This document shows, in pieces, positions 40,620 through 48,994 of a stretch of 56,853 nt of DNA. Origin of the DNA: a virus. The stretch lies in the IMG/VR virus record IMGVR_UViG_3300034524_000079, positions 1 through 56,853 of that record; one strand, written 5' to 3'. Numbering within the stretch: the first letter of the stretch is position 1; each line of letters begins with the position of its first letter. The notes below the pieces were generated by a model. It was given only the letters and a program-made list of their open reading frames with translations, was not told the origin of the DNA and did no database searches. The position numbers were made by a program, and so were the translations under genes.

Positions 40620-40900
40620 AGCAGCATATTCAAATGGGTAACACCGTAAGGCTTACAGCCCAATTTAGCGACTGGGACGGTAACCCAGTGGACCCGGCCC
40701 TTATAAAAGTCAAGTTCTATGATACCAGGTTCAAGCTACTTGAAGAACACAGCGTCGGGGCTGCCAACAAATTGGATGTGGGCAGCTATTATTTTGATTA
40801 CGTTCCTCAAGTTCCCGACACCATTTATTACGAATGGTACGCGGAAATTGACGGGCTGCCGTCACTAAAACGTGAAAGCTTGACGGTGCGAAAAATTTAG
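40616..40900 (+). CDS. Small beta-sandwich tail protein, 94 aa
   Basis: The product reads MGNTVRLTAQFSDWDGNPVDPALIKVKFYD...YYFDYVPQVPDTIYYEWYAEIDGLP, a single Ig-like/BppU-type beta sandwich common in baseplate upper-protein modules. Overlaps its upstream neighbour by 4 bp. Confidence 0.7.
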   Translation: MKQHIQMGNTVRLTAQFSDWDGNPVDPALIKVKFYDTRFKLLEEHSVGAANKLDVGSYYFDYVPQVPDTIYYEWYAEIDGLPSLKRESLTVRKI

Positions 40901-40913
40901 GGAGGTGTAAAGA

Positions 40914-41537
40914 TTGCCAGAACAAACACCTAAACTTGGCATCAAAAAGCCACTGGGAAATGAAACAGTATCCCGGGCGGCTTTTAATGAAAATTACGAT
41001 ATTATCGACCAAAATGCCGCTGCCCAGGCTGACCTTGATGCGCATTTGGCCGATACTGCGCCACACTCTGCAACCTCGTCGCCAACAGCAAACCGATTGG
41101 TTTTGCGCGATTCAAGTGGTAGGGCACAATTTGTTTCGGCCATGGTTGAATATTCCCCTGCCAGTGTAGATACCCCAGGAAATGAATACCCTGTCGGTAT
41201 ATCATACTCTAATGTCAGTATCAGTAGTGGTTGGCCTTTTGGTGGCACGCTTCAAACAATCCACATTAGTAATATCCGTATAATGCAAATATTAATGGAA
41301 CACGGCAACAGTACGATTGGAACGGGTGCGCCTAGAGTGTACTTCAGAGCGTGGCACTACGAACGTGGTAATTGGGCTAATTGGAGACAAATAAACCTCG
41401 AACAAGGAACGGGCAGTCCTGAAGGAGTGCTCACAGCTAACGTAGGCACAATCTACCAGAGGCTTGATGGTGGTGCAGGTACGACATTGTACGTCAAAGA
41501 ATCCGGTACCGGAAATACAGGGTGGGTGGCAAAATGA
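40914..41537 (+). CDS. Tail fibre protein
   Basis: TTG 40914 follows GGGAGGTG. The N terminus TPKLGIKKPLGNETVSRAAFNENYDIIDQNAA is a common phage tail-fibre attachment segment. The C terminus (YVKESGTGNTGWVAK) closes many Firmicutes fibres. The middle is beta-rich and probably host-binding. Ends where the next start overlaps. Confidence 0.82.
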   Translation: MPEQTPKLGIKKPLGNETVSRAAFNENYDIIDQNAAAQADLDAHLADTAPHSATSSPTANRLVLRDSSGRAQFVSAMVEYSPASVDTPGNEYPVGISYSNVSISSGWPFGGTLQTIHISNIRIMQILMEHGNSTIGTGAPRVYFRAWHYERGNWANWRQINLEQGTGSPEGVLTANVGTIYQRLDGGAGTTLYVKESGTGNTGWVAK

Positions 41538-41758
41538 TAAAAGAGTGTGTAGTTTTAAATGGGAAGGTTATAAATGTTGGGCCTTGGGATGACCAGGGAG
41601 GCAGTAATCCAATCCCTGATGGCGCAGTTGTTGAGGAAAGAGATTTTGAGTACCATCCAGATAGAGGTTGGTATGAGGTAGGAAATCCTGCTATTCCAAC
41701 AGCAGAAGAACGGTTAGAGGCTCTTGAAATGGCTATGTTAGCCATGCTTGACCTATAA
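41534..41758 (+). CDS. Small tail-fibre-associated protein, 74 aa
   Basis: ATG 41534 overlaps the fibre stop. The product has VVLNGKVINVGPWDDQGGSNPIPDGAVVEERDFEYHPDRGWYEVG and a C-terminal coiled segment (AEERLEALEMAMLAML), similar to short proteins paired with XkdX. Likely structural. Confidence 0.65.
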   Translation: MIKECVVLNGKVINVGPWDDQGGSNPIPDGAVVEERDFEYHPDRGWYEVGNPAIPTAEERLEALEMAMLAMLDL

Positions 41759-41777
41759 AATCATAGGAGGTAAACAA

Positions 41778-41909
41778 ATGATGTATCAATTCATTCTTAA
41801 TATGTGGATTATGGGCAAAATCACTGAGGAAAAGGTTAATTCATATGTTGCCAAGGGCTTTATTACCCAGGAACAAGCAAATATGATTCTAGCAACGCCT
41901 CAGCTTTAA
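41778..41909 (+). CDS. XkdX-family protein, 43 aa
   Basis: ATG 41778 follows AGGAGG. The sequence (ILNMWIMGKITEEKVNSYVAKGFITQEQANMILATP) is the XkdX pattern W..gkiT.e.v...v.kG.IT..q...I. It closes the tail operon. Confidence 0.85.
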   Translation: MMYQFILNMWIMGKITEEKVNSYVAKGFITQEQANMILATPQL

Positions 41910-41951
41910 TATCACAGTAGGCAAATAAACGCATTATTAGGCAAGGGACTA

Positions 41952-41980
41952 TGTACAAAGTGAATGTGTAATTCTATAAT
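41952..41980 (+). promoter_or_regulatory. Sigma-A-like promoter of the glycosyltransferase-like cargo gene
   Basis: TGTACA (41952-41957), a 17-bp spacer and perfect TATAAT (41975-41980), 38 bp before the ATG at 42019. It gives this gene its own transcription apart from the late operon. Confidence 0.65.
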
Positions 41981-42018
41981 ATTAGTATATTTAATTTCTT
42001 TAGTTAAGGAGAAACATC

Positions 42019-43260
42019 ATGTCGTTAGAAGAATTAATCCAATCTTTGCCTGATAGTGCAGTTAGAAAAATGAATAATTTCCAAGAAAAGAAAGACTCTC
42101 TATCCGCATATCAACTTGCAAGGCACCTAATAGATATAAAAATGACCCAAATTATACCGGAAATTTTTAGTAACATCCTTCCGATAAAAATTAGAACTGA
42201 TGAAACCGAATTTTATGGAATGCTTATGGAAATATACTGTTTCTGGGTTAATAGACATTACAAAAAAAATGAGGCCATCAATATTATTCAAGATTTAATT
42301 GAGCGTGACTTTGCCATAAATGGTGAAAGTTATTGGTATTTCCATCACCGTGCACATATTGCGGAGAACCTAAAGCATAATTCTTTTGAAGCTGATACAT
42401 TTTATGCGCTGGCGGCATCAAAAGCTAAAGGTTTAAATTTATATCATATCACTAATGGCATATTCACTATACGACCTGATGAATATGTAAAAGAGTTGTT
42501 AACTAAACAGGAACCTGAATTTACTCATAGAAATTTCAAAATAATAGATTATTATAAGCCGGACAGATATAAAGATTGTGTATATCTCGTTTGTGCCGAT
42601 GCCAATTATTTCAAATTATATTCAGAACTTCTAATAAATAGTGTGATTGAAATGGAACCAGAAAATATAGTTGTTCACTTTCATATTATTAATCCAGACC
42701 AAGATTGTCTTGAATTAGCTAAAAGATTAAGTAGGTTATCTCGTACAAATTACAGCGTAGAGTACATTAATTTCCCTGACGGAATGATCGAAAGAAGTAA
42801 GATGGCATATTACACAACCCCAAGATACACACTTATTCCCGAGCTAATGGACCGCTATGGAACAGATTTCATTGTTACGGATATTGATGTATCTATTAAG
42901 GAGAAATGGAATAACTTTCTTGAGGTTACTCGCAAGCATGATTTAGCCCTTTCTTCTGGGGTTCTGAGCCAACAAAATTATTATCCATGGACACGTGTAT
43001 CGGCAGGGTTATCTTACTTTGGTAATAATTCGCTTTCTCGTGCATACTTAAAGATTGTTAAAAAATACATTACTACTTTTTTTGATTTTTCGCCTTCCGG
43101 GGTTAATTGGTTGATAGATCAGAACGCTTTATGGAAAGCTCATAAGTTGCTTAATTTAACTGCCTACGATAATCGAGTTGGGAAAATACATCTTGCTATG
43201 CTTGTGAATCTGGCCCAAGATCATCCACAGGGGAAAAAGGGGTTCATTCAAAAAAAGTAA
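42019..43260 (+). CDS. Glycosyltransferase-like cargo protein
   Basis: ATG 42019 follows AAGGAGA. The 413-residue product has an N-terminal helical region and a GT-A-like part: VYLVCADANYFKLYSELLINS, VHFHIINPDQD, and a metal-binding DIDVSI near residue 292. The C terminus has a WLIDQNAL segment as in GT8-type enzymes. The DNA is far richer in A+T than the tail genes, so it was acquired. It may modify host surface sugars in the lysogen or transfer sugars to the virion; not proven. Confidence 0.6.
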   Translation: MSLEELIQSLPDSAVRKMNNFQEKKDSLSAYQLARHLIDIKMTQIIPEIFSNILPIKIRTDETEFYGMLMEIYCFWVNRHYKKNEAINIIQDLIERDFAINGESYWYFHHRAHIAENLKHNSFEADTFYALAASKAKGLNLYHITNGIFTIRPDEYVKELLTKQEPEFTHRNFKIIDYYKPDRYKDCVYLVCADANYFKLYSELLINSVIEMEPENIVVHFHIINPDQDCLELAKRLSRLSRTNYSVEYINFPDGMIERSKMAYYTTPRYTLIPELMDRYGTDFIVTDIDVSIKEKWNNFLEVTRKHDLALSSGVLSQQNYYPWTRVSAGLSYFGNNSLSRAYLKIVKKYITTFFDFSPSGVNWLIDQNALWKAHKLLNLTAYDNRVGKIHLAMLVNLAQDHPQGKKGFIQKK

Positions 43261-43305
43261 TAATAGTTTAAGAATTGTTCGTCGCATTTGGATTTTTATG
43301 CGACG

Positions 43306-43327
43306 AAAAAAACGCCCCTTCTAGGGC
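43306..43327 (-). terminator. Terminator for the minus-strand gene at 43343
   Basis: On the minus strand GCCC-TAGAAG-GGGC is followed by G and seven or more T. Another hairpin CGTCGCAT/ATGCGACG (43280-43305) lies on its left and may serve the plus-strand gene, though without a T-run. Confidence 0.7.
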
Positions 43328-43342
43328 ATTGAAAAACTATTC

Positions 43343-43561
43343 TTAAGGTAATAAATCATATTTTGGGGCGAGGGCGTTGCCTTTTTTAATTGCATCATTA
43401 TCAGATTCAGCTGTAAACATTTCAAGAAATTTCCGGTTACTTAATACGTTCCCTGATGGTTTTTTAAGTATTGCGTACTCATTAGATAAATCGTTTTTCT
43501 TGATAATCCAAAATATTTCTGAATTATCATGAGAAATTAATTTACTCCATTCCGCATTCAT
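43343..43561 (-). CDS. Small antisense-oriented cargo protein, 72 aa
   Basis: ATG at 43561 has AAAGGAG 13 bases upstream on the minus strand. The product is mixed and charged (LISHDNSEIFWIIKKND; KFLEMFTAESDNDAIKKG) with no family recognised. Opposite orientation to the late genes, A+T-rich DNA and its own terminator mark it as independently expressed. Confidence 0.65.
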   Translation of the reverse strand: MNAEWSKLISHDNSEIFWIIKKNDLSNEYAILKKPSGNVLSNRKFLEMFTAESDNDAIKKGNALAPKYDLLP

Positions 43562-43651
43562 TTTACTCGATTCACTCCTTTATTATGCTTTTTTAAAAGA
43601 TATTAAACATTAAGTGAGTGTTTCCTTTAAAAAAGAATGCCGAAATTAAGG

Positions 43652-43673
43652 CGCCCATCGGGGCGTTATTTTT
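43652..43673 (+). terminator. Terminator before the lysis genes
   Basis: CGCCC (43652-43656), ATCG, GGGCG (43661-43665) and TTATTTTT. It lies upstream of plus-strand lysis genes, so it must be bypassed, or those genes use a promoter further down. Confidence 0.75.
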
Positions 43674-43706
43674 ATGCCCTGGTTTCTGAATAGGGGGTGA
43701 TTGCCA

Positions 43707-43970
43707 TTGACGGATAGAGACATCTTGAACGAAATGCGGGAAGACATAAGGGAGATGAAAAAATCAATAGAGGGATTACTTAGATTTGAGCGGAAGGCGT
43801 TGGAAAACTACGTTACTATTGAGCACTGTGAGAGGAACCGACAGGGATGCCTTGAACAGCGGAAGATGCAGGAGCAAAACTTTAAGTGGGGCGTAGGTAT
43901 TATACTTACTTTAGGCGCACTTACCATTTCTGCTCTGGTGGCTTTAGGTGGGTGGGCCACAGGGAAGTGA
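43707..43970 (+). CDS. XhlA-like lysis protein
   Basis: TTG 43707 (or 43701) follows GGGGGTGA. The 87-residue product has a coiled coil (DILNEMREDIREMKKSIEGLL) and a single C-terminal membrane helix (WGVGIILTLGALTISALVALGG), as in the PBSX haemolysin-like protein XhlA. It works with holin and amidase in lysis. Confidence 0.82.
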   Translation: MTDRDILNEMREDIREMKKSIEGLLRFERKALENYVTIEHCERNRQGCLEQRKMQEQNFKWGVGIILTLGALTISALVALGGWATGK

Positions 43971-43974
43971 CGTA

Positions 43975-44175
43975 ATGATTGATGAACTGGAATGGACGTG
44001 CCCGGACTGTGGCCTCCAACAAAAGGATATGATCTACAGTATTAAGGGCTCTACTTTACGATGTAAAAAATGCTTAGGCACATACGGGTTCTATTTTAAA
44101 GGCCCCTATCTTTTCAAGATGCTGGCGGGTGTTCGGAAGGAATCAATACAAAAAAATAAGGAGAGGGTAAAATGA
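43975..44175 (+). CDS. Zinc-ribbon protein in the lysis region, 66 aa
   Basis: ATG 43975 follows AGTGACG. CPDC and CKKC pairs about 22 residues apart form a zinc ribbon; the C terminus is basic. The last codons overlap the protease start. Function unknown. Confidence 0.65.
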   Translation: MIDELEWTCPDCGLQQKDMIYSIKGSTLRCKKCLGTYGFYFKGPYLFKMLAGVRKESIQKNKERVK

Positions 44176-45269
44176 TTCAGTTAGCTGATTTTAAAGTCAT
44201 GGCCACTGCTGCGGATCCCCCGCAGCTTTCTTATGCCACAAAAATGCTGGGTGTAGAGTTAGAGTGGCCGGAAACCAAGGGCGCAGGGGTAAAGGTAGCG
44301 GTTATTGATACCGGTGCCGACATTAAACATCCAGACCTGCAGCACTTGGCTGATGCTGTTGACTTCACCGGTGAAGGCCCAAATGACGGGAACGGTCACG
44401 GTACATGGTGCCTGGGTGCTATCGGGGCCCGGGGCAAAATGACGGGAGCAGCACCTGAAGTAGAATTATACTCCGTGAAAGGGCTAAAAAATAATGGGTC
44501 CGGTGAAACATCTCACCTATTAAAATCCTTAGAATGGTGCCTGGCCAACAAAATGGATATAGTGAGTATGTCATGGGGCGGCGGCATGCCGCTTAATGTG
44601 CAGAAGCAATATCGAGAAATTCTAGGTGAAATGGTAAAGCAGGGGATTAAACCGGTAGCGGCCGCCGGCAATCTTTACAGGTTGTTCCCGGACGAAGATA
44701 CTGTAATATTCCCGGCCGATTTCCCTGACACAATTGCGGTGGCCAGTGTCAATATTGAAAAGCGCCATTCCCCGTTTAGCAGCGCAGGTAAAAACATCGA
44801 TGTGGCCGTAGCAGGAGAAGAGGTGTGGGGCCTGTGGAAAGGGCAAACCTATGCAAAGGTTTCCGGTACATCTATGGCCTGTCCGGCATACGCTGCTGCA
44901 CTGGCTATTTTCGACGGCAAGTCCATGCTCCGGTTTAATCGTAAGTTGACGCTGGAGGAAGCCCGATTAATTGGTAATATCTACGCCGAAGATCGTGGCG
45001 AAAAAGGTCCTGACAGGAAGTATGGGTTTGGTGTATTTTCCTTTGGCCGTATCTCTGATGGAGGTCTTGCTCCTGACCGTGCGTCCATTGATCTTAAATT
45101 TGAAGTGGGTAGCACCCGGTACTGGAAGAACGGTGTAGAGAAACGGGCATGCCTTGCTCCGTTCATCACTCCGGAGGATAGGGCAGTATTAAGTATTCGT
45201 GATGTTGGCGAGGCTTTTGACGCTTACGTTGACGGCAACAACCTGCCTTTCATTACGGTCAAGAGGTGA
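44172..45269 (+). CDS. Subtilisin-like (S8) protease fused to a copper-amine-oxidase-like stalk domain
   Basis: The catalytic triad is visible: VAVIDTGADIKHPD (Asp46), DGNGHGTWCLGAI (His76) and GTSMACPAYAAAL (Ser about 234). Residues about 300-365 read DLKFEVGSTRYWKNGVEKRACLAPFITPEDRAVLSIRDVGEAF, the copper amine oxidase N-terminal-like stalk domain common in Peptococcaceae cell-wall proteins. No signal peptide is seen, so release would need lysis. Placed between XhlA-like and amidase genes; it may aid lysis or act in the tail. Confidence 0.88.
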   Translation: MIQLADFKVMATAADPPQLSYATKMLGVELEWPETKGAGVKVAVIDTGADIKHPDLQHLADAVDFTGEGPNDGNGHGTWCLGAIGARGKMTGAAPEVELYSVKGLKNNGSGETSHLLKSLEWCLANKMDIVSMSWGGGMPLNVQKQYREILGEMVKQGIKPVAAAGNLYRLFPDEDTVIFPADFPDTIAVASVNIEKRHSPFSSAGKNIDVAVAGEEVWGLWKGQTYAKVSGTSMACPAYAAALAIFDGKSMLRFNRKLTLEEARLIGNIYAEDRGEKGPDRKYGFGVFSFGRISDGGLAPDRASIDLKFEVGSTRYWKNGVEKRACLAPFITPEDRAVLSIRDVGEAFDAYVDGNNLPFITVKR

Positions 45270-45275
45270 TATTGG

Positions 45276-45764
45276 ATGAGTATTGAGGATGTCATTAGGG
45301 ACCCCGCCAATGAAAGCACTACAATTCAGGCACTTGATTGGACCTATATTATTATCCACCATACCGGAGCATGGGAGAAGAGCCCCCAGCAGGTAAAGGA
45401 TTATCATCTGTCCTTGGGTTGGCGTGACGTAGGATACAACTACCTGATTGATTATGCTGGGAAGGTGCATGCCGGTCGATCCCTGAGCATTCCCGGGGCG
45501 CACTGTATTGCCGGAAATATGAATTTTCGTGGTATAGGCGTTGCGCTGCTGGGTAATTTCGAGGAAAAGAAACCAACACCGAACCAGATGAACAGCCTAT
45601 TTGCTCTTAGCGCTGAGTTGTGTGCGGAGCACCAGGTTCATCCGGATAGGATACTTGGTCATGGGGAAGTGCCAGGAGCATATACAGGATGCCCTGGGAG
45701 ATATTTGGATTTATCAGCGGTGCGGCGGGTTGTGAAGCGTGTGGTAATAAAAAATGATATTTGA
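45276..45764 (+). CDS. N-acetylmuramoyl-L-alanine amidase (Amidase_2)
   Basis: The 162-residue endolysin shows DWTYIIIHHTGAWEKSPQQVKDYHLSLGWRDVGYNYLID, the first zinc His and fold of the amidase_2/PGRP family, then RGIGVALLGNF and HGEVPGAYTGCPG with the second His and Cys. No separate wall-binding domain is present. It cleaves peptidoglycan at lysis. Confidence 0.95.
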   Translation: MSIEDVIRDPANESTTIQALDWTYIIIHHTGAWEKSPQQVKDYHLSLGWRDVGYNYLIDYAGKVHAGRSLSIPGAHCIAGNMNFRGIGVALLGNFEEKKPTPNQMNSLFALSAELCAEHQVHPDRILGHGEVPGAYTGCPGRYLDLSAVRRVVKRVVIKNDI

Positions 45765-45790
45765 TTATCAGGAAAGGATAAGGTGATAAC

Positions 45791-46126
45791 ATGCCAAATG
45801 AATTCATTACAATTGATTACCTGGCCACCTTCGCCGGTATGGTGGTTACCGTGGCCCTGGTTGTTCAGTTCACCAAAAGCGTTTTGAAGAAGAAGTTTAA
45901 AGACTGGGTGATCCGGTTATATGCGTTGGCCTGGGCTTGGGTGCTGCAGGCTTTTTTACTATTTGTTAAAGGCAACTTGACTGTAGAAGCTGTTGGCTTG
46001 GCCGTGCTTAATGGTTTCCTAGTGGCCCTGGCGGCCGCCGGCACTTATGAGACTATCGCTGACCCGGGGGCCGCCAAAGCTAAATTAAATAGTCGATATA
46101 CGGAGGCAACTAAATCAAGGAGGTGA
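45791..46126 (+). CDS. Holin
   Basis: ATG 45791 follows AAGGATAAGGTG. The 111-residue product has three hydrophobic helices (FAGMVVTVALVVQF; LYALAWAWVLQAFLLFV; AVGLAVLNGFLVALAAAG) and a basic C-terminal tail, the class I holin layout. It follows the amidase by 26 bp. The last codons form an AGGAGG/CCTCCT hairpin. Confidence 0.85.
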   Translation: MPNEFITIDYLATFAGMVVTVALVVQFTKSVLKKKFKDWVIRLYALAWAWVLQAFLLFVKGNLTVEAVGLAVLNGFLVALAAAGTYETIADPGAAKAKLNSRYTEATKSRR

Positions 46127-46156
46127 AAGCCTCCTGAGATTGTTGCCTCGTTGTTG

Positions 46157-46192
46157 CCCCTGACCGGAAGGTCGGGGGTTTTTATCTTTTTT
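46157..46192 (+). terminator. Terminator ending the late operon
   Basis: CCCCTGACC (46157-46165), GGAA, GGTCGGGGG (46170-46178) and a T-run interrupted by ATC. It meets the 3' end of the convergent XRE-ImmA gene. Confidence 0.9.
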
Positions 46193-47360
46193 TCTTTCGT
46201 TTAATCTCGTTTATTAAGCTTAAATTAAGTACGTTTTCTTCTCTGCTTAACATCTTTTCTGGTAGAAACAATAAGGAGGTAATTTCATCCTTGTTCATTG
46301 AAAATTGATCCAATAGCTCATCAACCGAAAATATAGAGTTATCAATTAAAAGTTCTAATGCTTGTTTGAAAAGATATGGTTGTTCAAACTTAATAACATT
46401 ATCCAAAGGTTCTCTTTTTTTGTAACCTTTTTTATTGATTTGCATAAATAAATATCTGGTTTGGTTTTCGGTAAGCAGTTGAAGGTTTCTGCAACGCATA
46501 ATCATGGCTTGAATAGATACTTTCCACCGTTTTTTTAACATAATAAAATGGTCAATTGAAACAGATGTTATATCACTGGAAAAGGAATCATAAGGCAAAA
46601 GAAAAGCACCAGCAAAGTACATTGCTTCCTCTTCAACTCTATCAAAAACCTCTTTTTTGGATAATTCGGACTGATCAATATTAGGATGCAAAATTAAGTG
46701 ACCAAGTTCGTGAGCCAAATCAAACCTAGCTCTTACAGCAGAATCGAATCCAGTACCGTATACGATATATGGGACGTTGTGGTACCATTGAGAGAAAGCA
46801 TCAACTTTTTTGTTTTTTATGCCAATATTACAAATAACAAAGCCTTTTTCTTGTAGTAGACTTACCATGTTAGGAATGGGGGCTTTACCAAGATCCCAGT
46901 GTTCTCTTAAGCGCTCAGCTACTTCTTCAATTATCGAGTAGTCTAAATCATCTGTTATTAAATCACTAAAGTCAGGCAAATCAACCTTTGGAAAATCAAT
47001 ATATTTACTTAAAAATTGATAAAATTCATCTGTCCACTTTATGCGATATTTATATGATTCCTTGTCTTTTTTCGTAGCACTTTTCATGCTGCGAAAATAT
47101 ACTGCACTATTTGAATAATCTTCGTTTATATTATTTTGGGGCTTTTTGAAAAACCTAACTGGGAAATCAAGCACTTCGGACATCTTCATCAAGACAGCTG
47201 GGCTAGGTTTTGATAAACCCAATTCGTATTGAGATATTGCTTGGCTAGATACGCCGACAAGTTCAGATAACCCTTTTAATGAATAACCCCTTGCTAATCT
47301 AGCCTCTTTTATTCTTGATGGAATAATATGTACTTGATCTTTATTGAAATGGCTTTTCAT
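46182..47360 (-). CDS. XRE regulator fused to ImmA/IrrE peptidase
   Basis: ATG at 47360 follows GGAAGGGG on the minus strand. Residues 13-70 are an XRE helix-turn-helix (RIKEARLARGYSLKGLSELVGVSSQAISQYELG). A zinc peptidase core lies around residue 215-225 (DLAHELGHLILHP). The A+T-rich pair with the upstream 47376 gene is opposite to the late operon. Such fusions regulate stress or toxin-antitoxin and phage-defence modules. Confidence 0.88.
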   Translation of the reverse strand: MKSHFNKDQVHIIPSRIKEARLARGYSLKGLSELVGVSSQAISQYELGLSKPSPAVLMKMSEVLDFPVRFFKKPQNNINEDYSNSAVYFRSMKSATKKDKESYKYRIKWTDEFYQFLSKYIDFPKVDLPDFSDLITDDLDYSIIEEVAERLREHWDLGKAPIPNMVSLLQEKGFVICNIGIKNKKVDAFSQWYHNVPYIVYGTGFDSAVRARFDLAHELGHLILHPNIDQSELSKKEVFDRVEEEAMYFAGAFLLPYDSFSSDITSVSIDHFIMLKKRWKVSIQAMIMRCRNLQLLTENQTRYLFMQINKKGYKKREPLDNVIKFEQPYLFKQALELLIDNSIFSVDELLDQFSMNKDEITSLLFLPEKMLSREENVLNLSLINEIKRKKKR

Positions 47361-47375
47361 AAATACCCCTTCCCT

Positions 47376-48047
47376 CTAAGCATCTCTAAATTTAACCTTT
47401 GCCAATATCTCCTCTTTGAGAGCGGTAATTTTCTTTTCTTTTTCAGCAACATCGATTATTTCTTTTTCTGGCTCATAGAATGCGTATTCAGATTTAAGGT
47501 CAATATTTTTTAAAACAGAGTTCATTTTTTGGTCAGGGACAATCAAATTCACTGTTTCTAATTGGTCAGATACTACTTCGTATGTAAGAAAACAACAGTA
47601 TGGTTCATTATTTAAAAAAAGTCTATTCTTATGGTTAACGTCAAAGAATAAATTAATACTCTTAAAATCATTCTGAGCGCATTTCTTTAGGCGATGAAAA
47701 GATTTGTTGGGGAGTCCGTTGGGTTGTCGAGCACGACTAATGTTTATAATCACATTGCCTGATTTCAGAATACCGTTCTTGTAACCAAAATTATTAACTT
47801 TTTCCGCGTAGTAATAAAAAGGAAAGTTTGGGCTCACCATATCTGGCTCAAAGTGTCTGCATACAATATAGCTCAATAAATGCCCCTTTGTGTTTTTAAA
47901 AAATTCCGATTGGAACAAGGAATCATGTTCAAGTAAAAAGTCATTAAAAAAGTTAAAAGCGTCATTTATTACAGGATAAAGGCGTGCCCTTTTCCCAATA
48001 GGAAGTTCCTGATCAATAAGCTCGTCTGGAGTTTGGTATATCCTCAA
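47376..48047 (-). CDS. Partner of the XRE-ImmA regulator, 223 aa
   Basis: TTG at 48047 follows AAGGGGTATG. A mixed-fold protein with aromatic stretches (DAFNFFNDFLLEHD; NFPFYYYAEKVNNFGY) and a charged C-terminal coiled coil. No family recognised. Operon order and shared promoter suggest a toxin or effector controlled by the XRE-ImmA protein, as in RosmerTA-like systems; this is inference. Confidence 0.6.
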   Translation of the reverse strand: MRIYQTPDELIDQELPIGKRARLYPVINDAFNFFNDFLLEHDSLFQSEFFKNTKGHLLSYIVCRHFEPDMVSPNFPFYYYAEKVNNFGYKNGILKSGNVIINISRARQPNGLPNKSFHRLKKCAQNDFKSINLFFDVNHKNRLFLNNEPYCCFLTYEVVSDQLETVNLIVPDQKMNSVLKNIDLKSEYAFYEPEKEIIDVAEKEKKITALKEEILAKVKFRDA

Positions 48048-48080
48048 ACAACATACCCCTTTTGCTTTAGTATTGGTTTC

Positions 48081-48149
48081 TCAAGTATTTTATAATTTGT
48101 TAGTTAATCTGTCAAGTAAATTTGATTTAAGTTTTAAATTTATCAAGTA
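48081..48149 (-). promoter_or_regulatory. Promoter with three TCAAGTA operators 31 bp apart
   Basis: On the minus strand TTGACA (48115-48110), 17 bp, TAAAAT (48092-48087). TCAAGTA (plus strand) starts at 48081, 48112 and 48143, exactly 31 bp apart (about three helical turns). The first touches the -10 and the second the -35. These are likely binding sites of the XRE-ImmA regulator, giving autorepression. Confidence 0.72.
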
Positions 48150-48238
48150 AACTAATGCCTTATAACCAAATGCCAGCTACTCAGGTTTTAAGATAAAGAT
48201 TAATTCGGGCATACTAAACTACTCACGAATTATCTTTC

Positions 48239-48262
48239 CTCCCTGCGGGGAGTTATTTTTTT
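48239..48262 (+). terminator. Plus-strand terminator
   Basis: CTCCC, TGCG, GGGAG, then TTATTTTTTT. No plus-strand gene lies just upstream; it would stop antisense transcription or an unrecognised small RNA from 48150-48238. Just right of it, GGTGGC/GCCACC (48272-48289) is a probable minus-strand terminator for the next gene. Confidence 0.7.
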
Positions 48263-48277
48263 GCACAAAGAAGCCAC

Positions 48278-48994
48278 CTAAAGGTGGCGGTAAATATCCT
48301 TACGGACCTGCTCCAGCGTCACAACCTTAAACCGAAGCTTCTCTTTGTTACACTTTTTTATCGTTTCGCTCACAACCTCTGGACGATCCGTGAGCACGAC
48401 CACCTTCGGGAACCGGTATTTCCCTTCTTCATTTTTCTTAGCCCACCATTGCTGGGTCCATGCTTTACTCAAAAAGTACGACGAGTATAACTTCACTTTA
48501 TCAAACTGGTTATTGCTATCGGCCCGGTCTACCTCCACAAAGTAAGGCTGTAGCACTTCCTTTGCCGTATTCTTCAGCACCAGCAACGCATCACTGACCA
48601 GCCTATTCTTCTCTCCCCACTCCTGAAAGTATTCGCGCACGAACGCCTGGATCTTAAACCAGCTTTTCCGCTGGGTGACCAGTGACACATAAACCCAGTT
48701 CACCAGCACCGCATGCTCCATCTTTTGATTACGCCTTCCAGTAAAGTATGCATACTGTTCATCCAGACCGGTCCTTGCCCGTTTCAGCTTCTTATCCTTA
48801 TATAATTTGGTTAACCTCTGCACTGCCTTCGCCGGTGTCTTGTGGTCAGCAAAAAACAATGCGTGAATCTGGTCCCGGGTGTAAGGTCCGGATTCAGAAA
48901 TCAGCTGCACGATTTTCTTATCCCGCTCCATGCCCAGGCGAACAAAGTCACGCGGGTCTGGTTTTACCTTCTCCTGCGCTATCACCATTTCCAT
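48278..48994 (-). CDS. Replication-relaxation family protein
   Basis: The 238-residue product has an N-terminal winged helix (RDKKIVQLISESGPYTRDQIHALFF; AVQRLTKLYKDKKLKRART) and a nuclease-like C-terminal half (PYFVEVDRADSNNQFDKVKLYSSYF; FPKVVVLTDRP), the pattern of Replic_Relax proteins of Gram-positive plasmids and ICEs. It is unusual in a cos phage. It follows FtsK-like and membrane genes in one minus-strand operon. Confidence 0.82.
   Translation of the reverse strand: MEMVIAQEKVKPDPRDFVRLGMERDKKIVQLISESGPYTRDQIHALFFADHKTPAKAVQRLTKLYKDKKLKRARTGLDEQYAYFTGRRNQKMEHAVLVNWVYVSLVTQRKSWFKIQAFVREYFQEWGEKNRLVSDALLVLKNTAKEVLQPYFVEVDRADSNNQFDKVKLYSSYFLSKAWTQQWWAKKNEEGKYRFPKVVVLTDRPEVVSETIKKCNKEKLRFKVVTLEQVRKDIYRHL

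Noticed and set aside
43280-43305. Rho-independent terminator for the glycosyltransferase-like gene
   Set aside because: The CGTCGCAT/ATGCGACG stem is good, but A rather than T follows on the plus strand. The adjacent minus-strand terminator is better supported.
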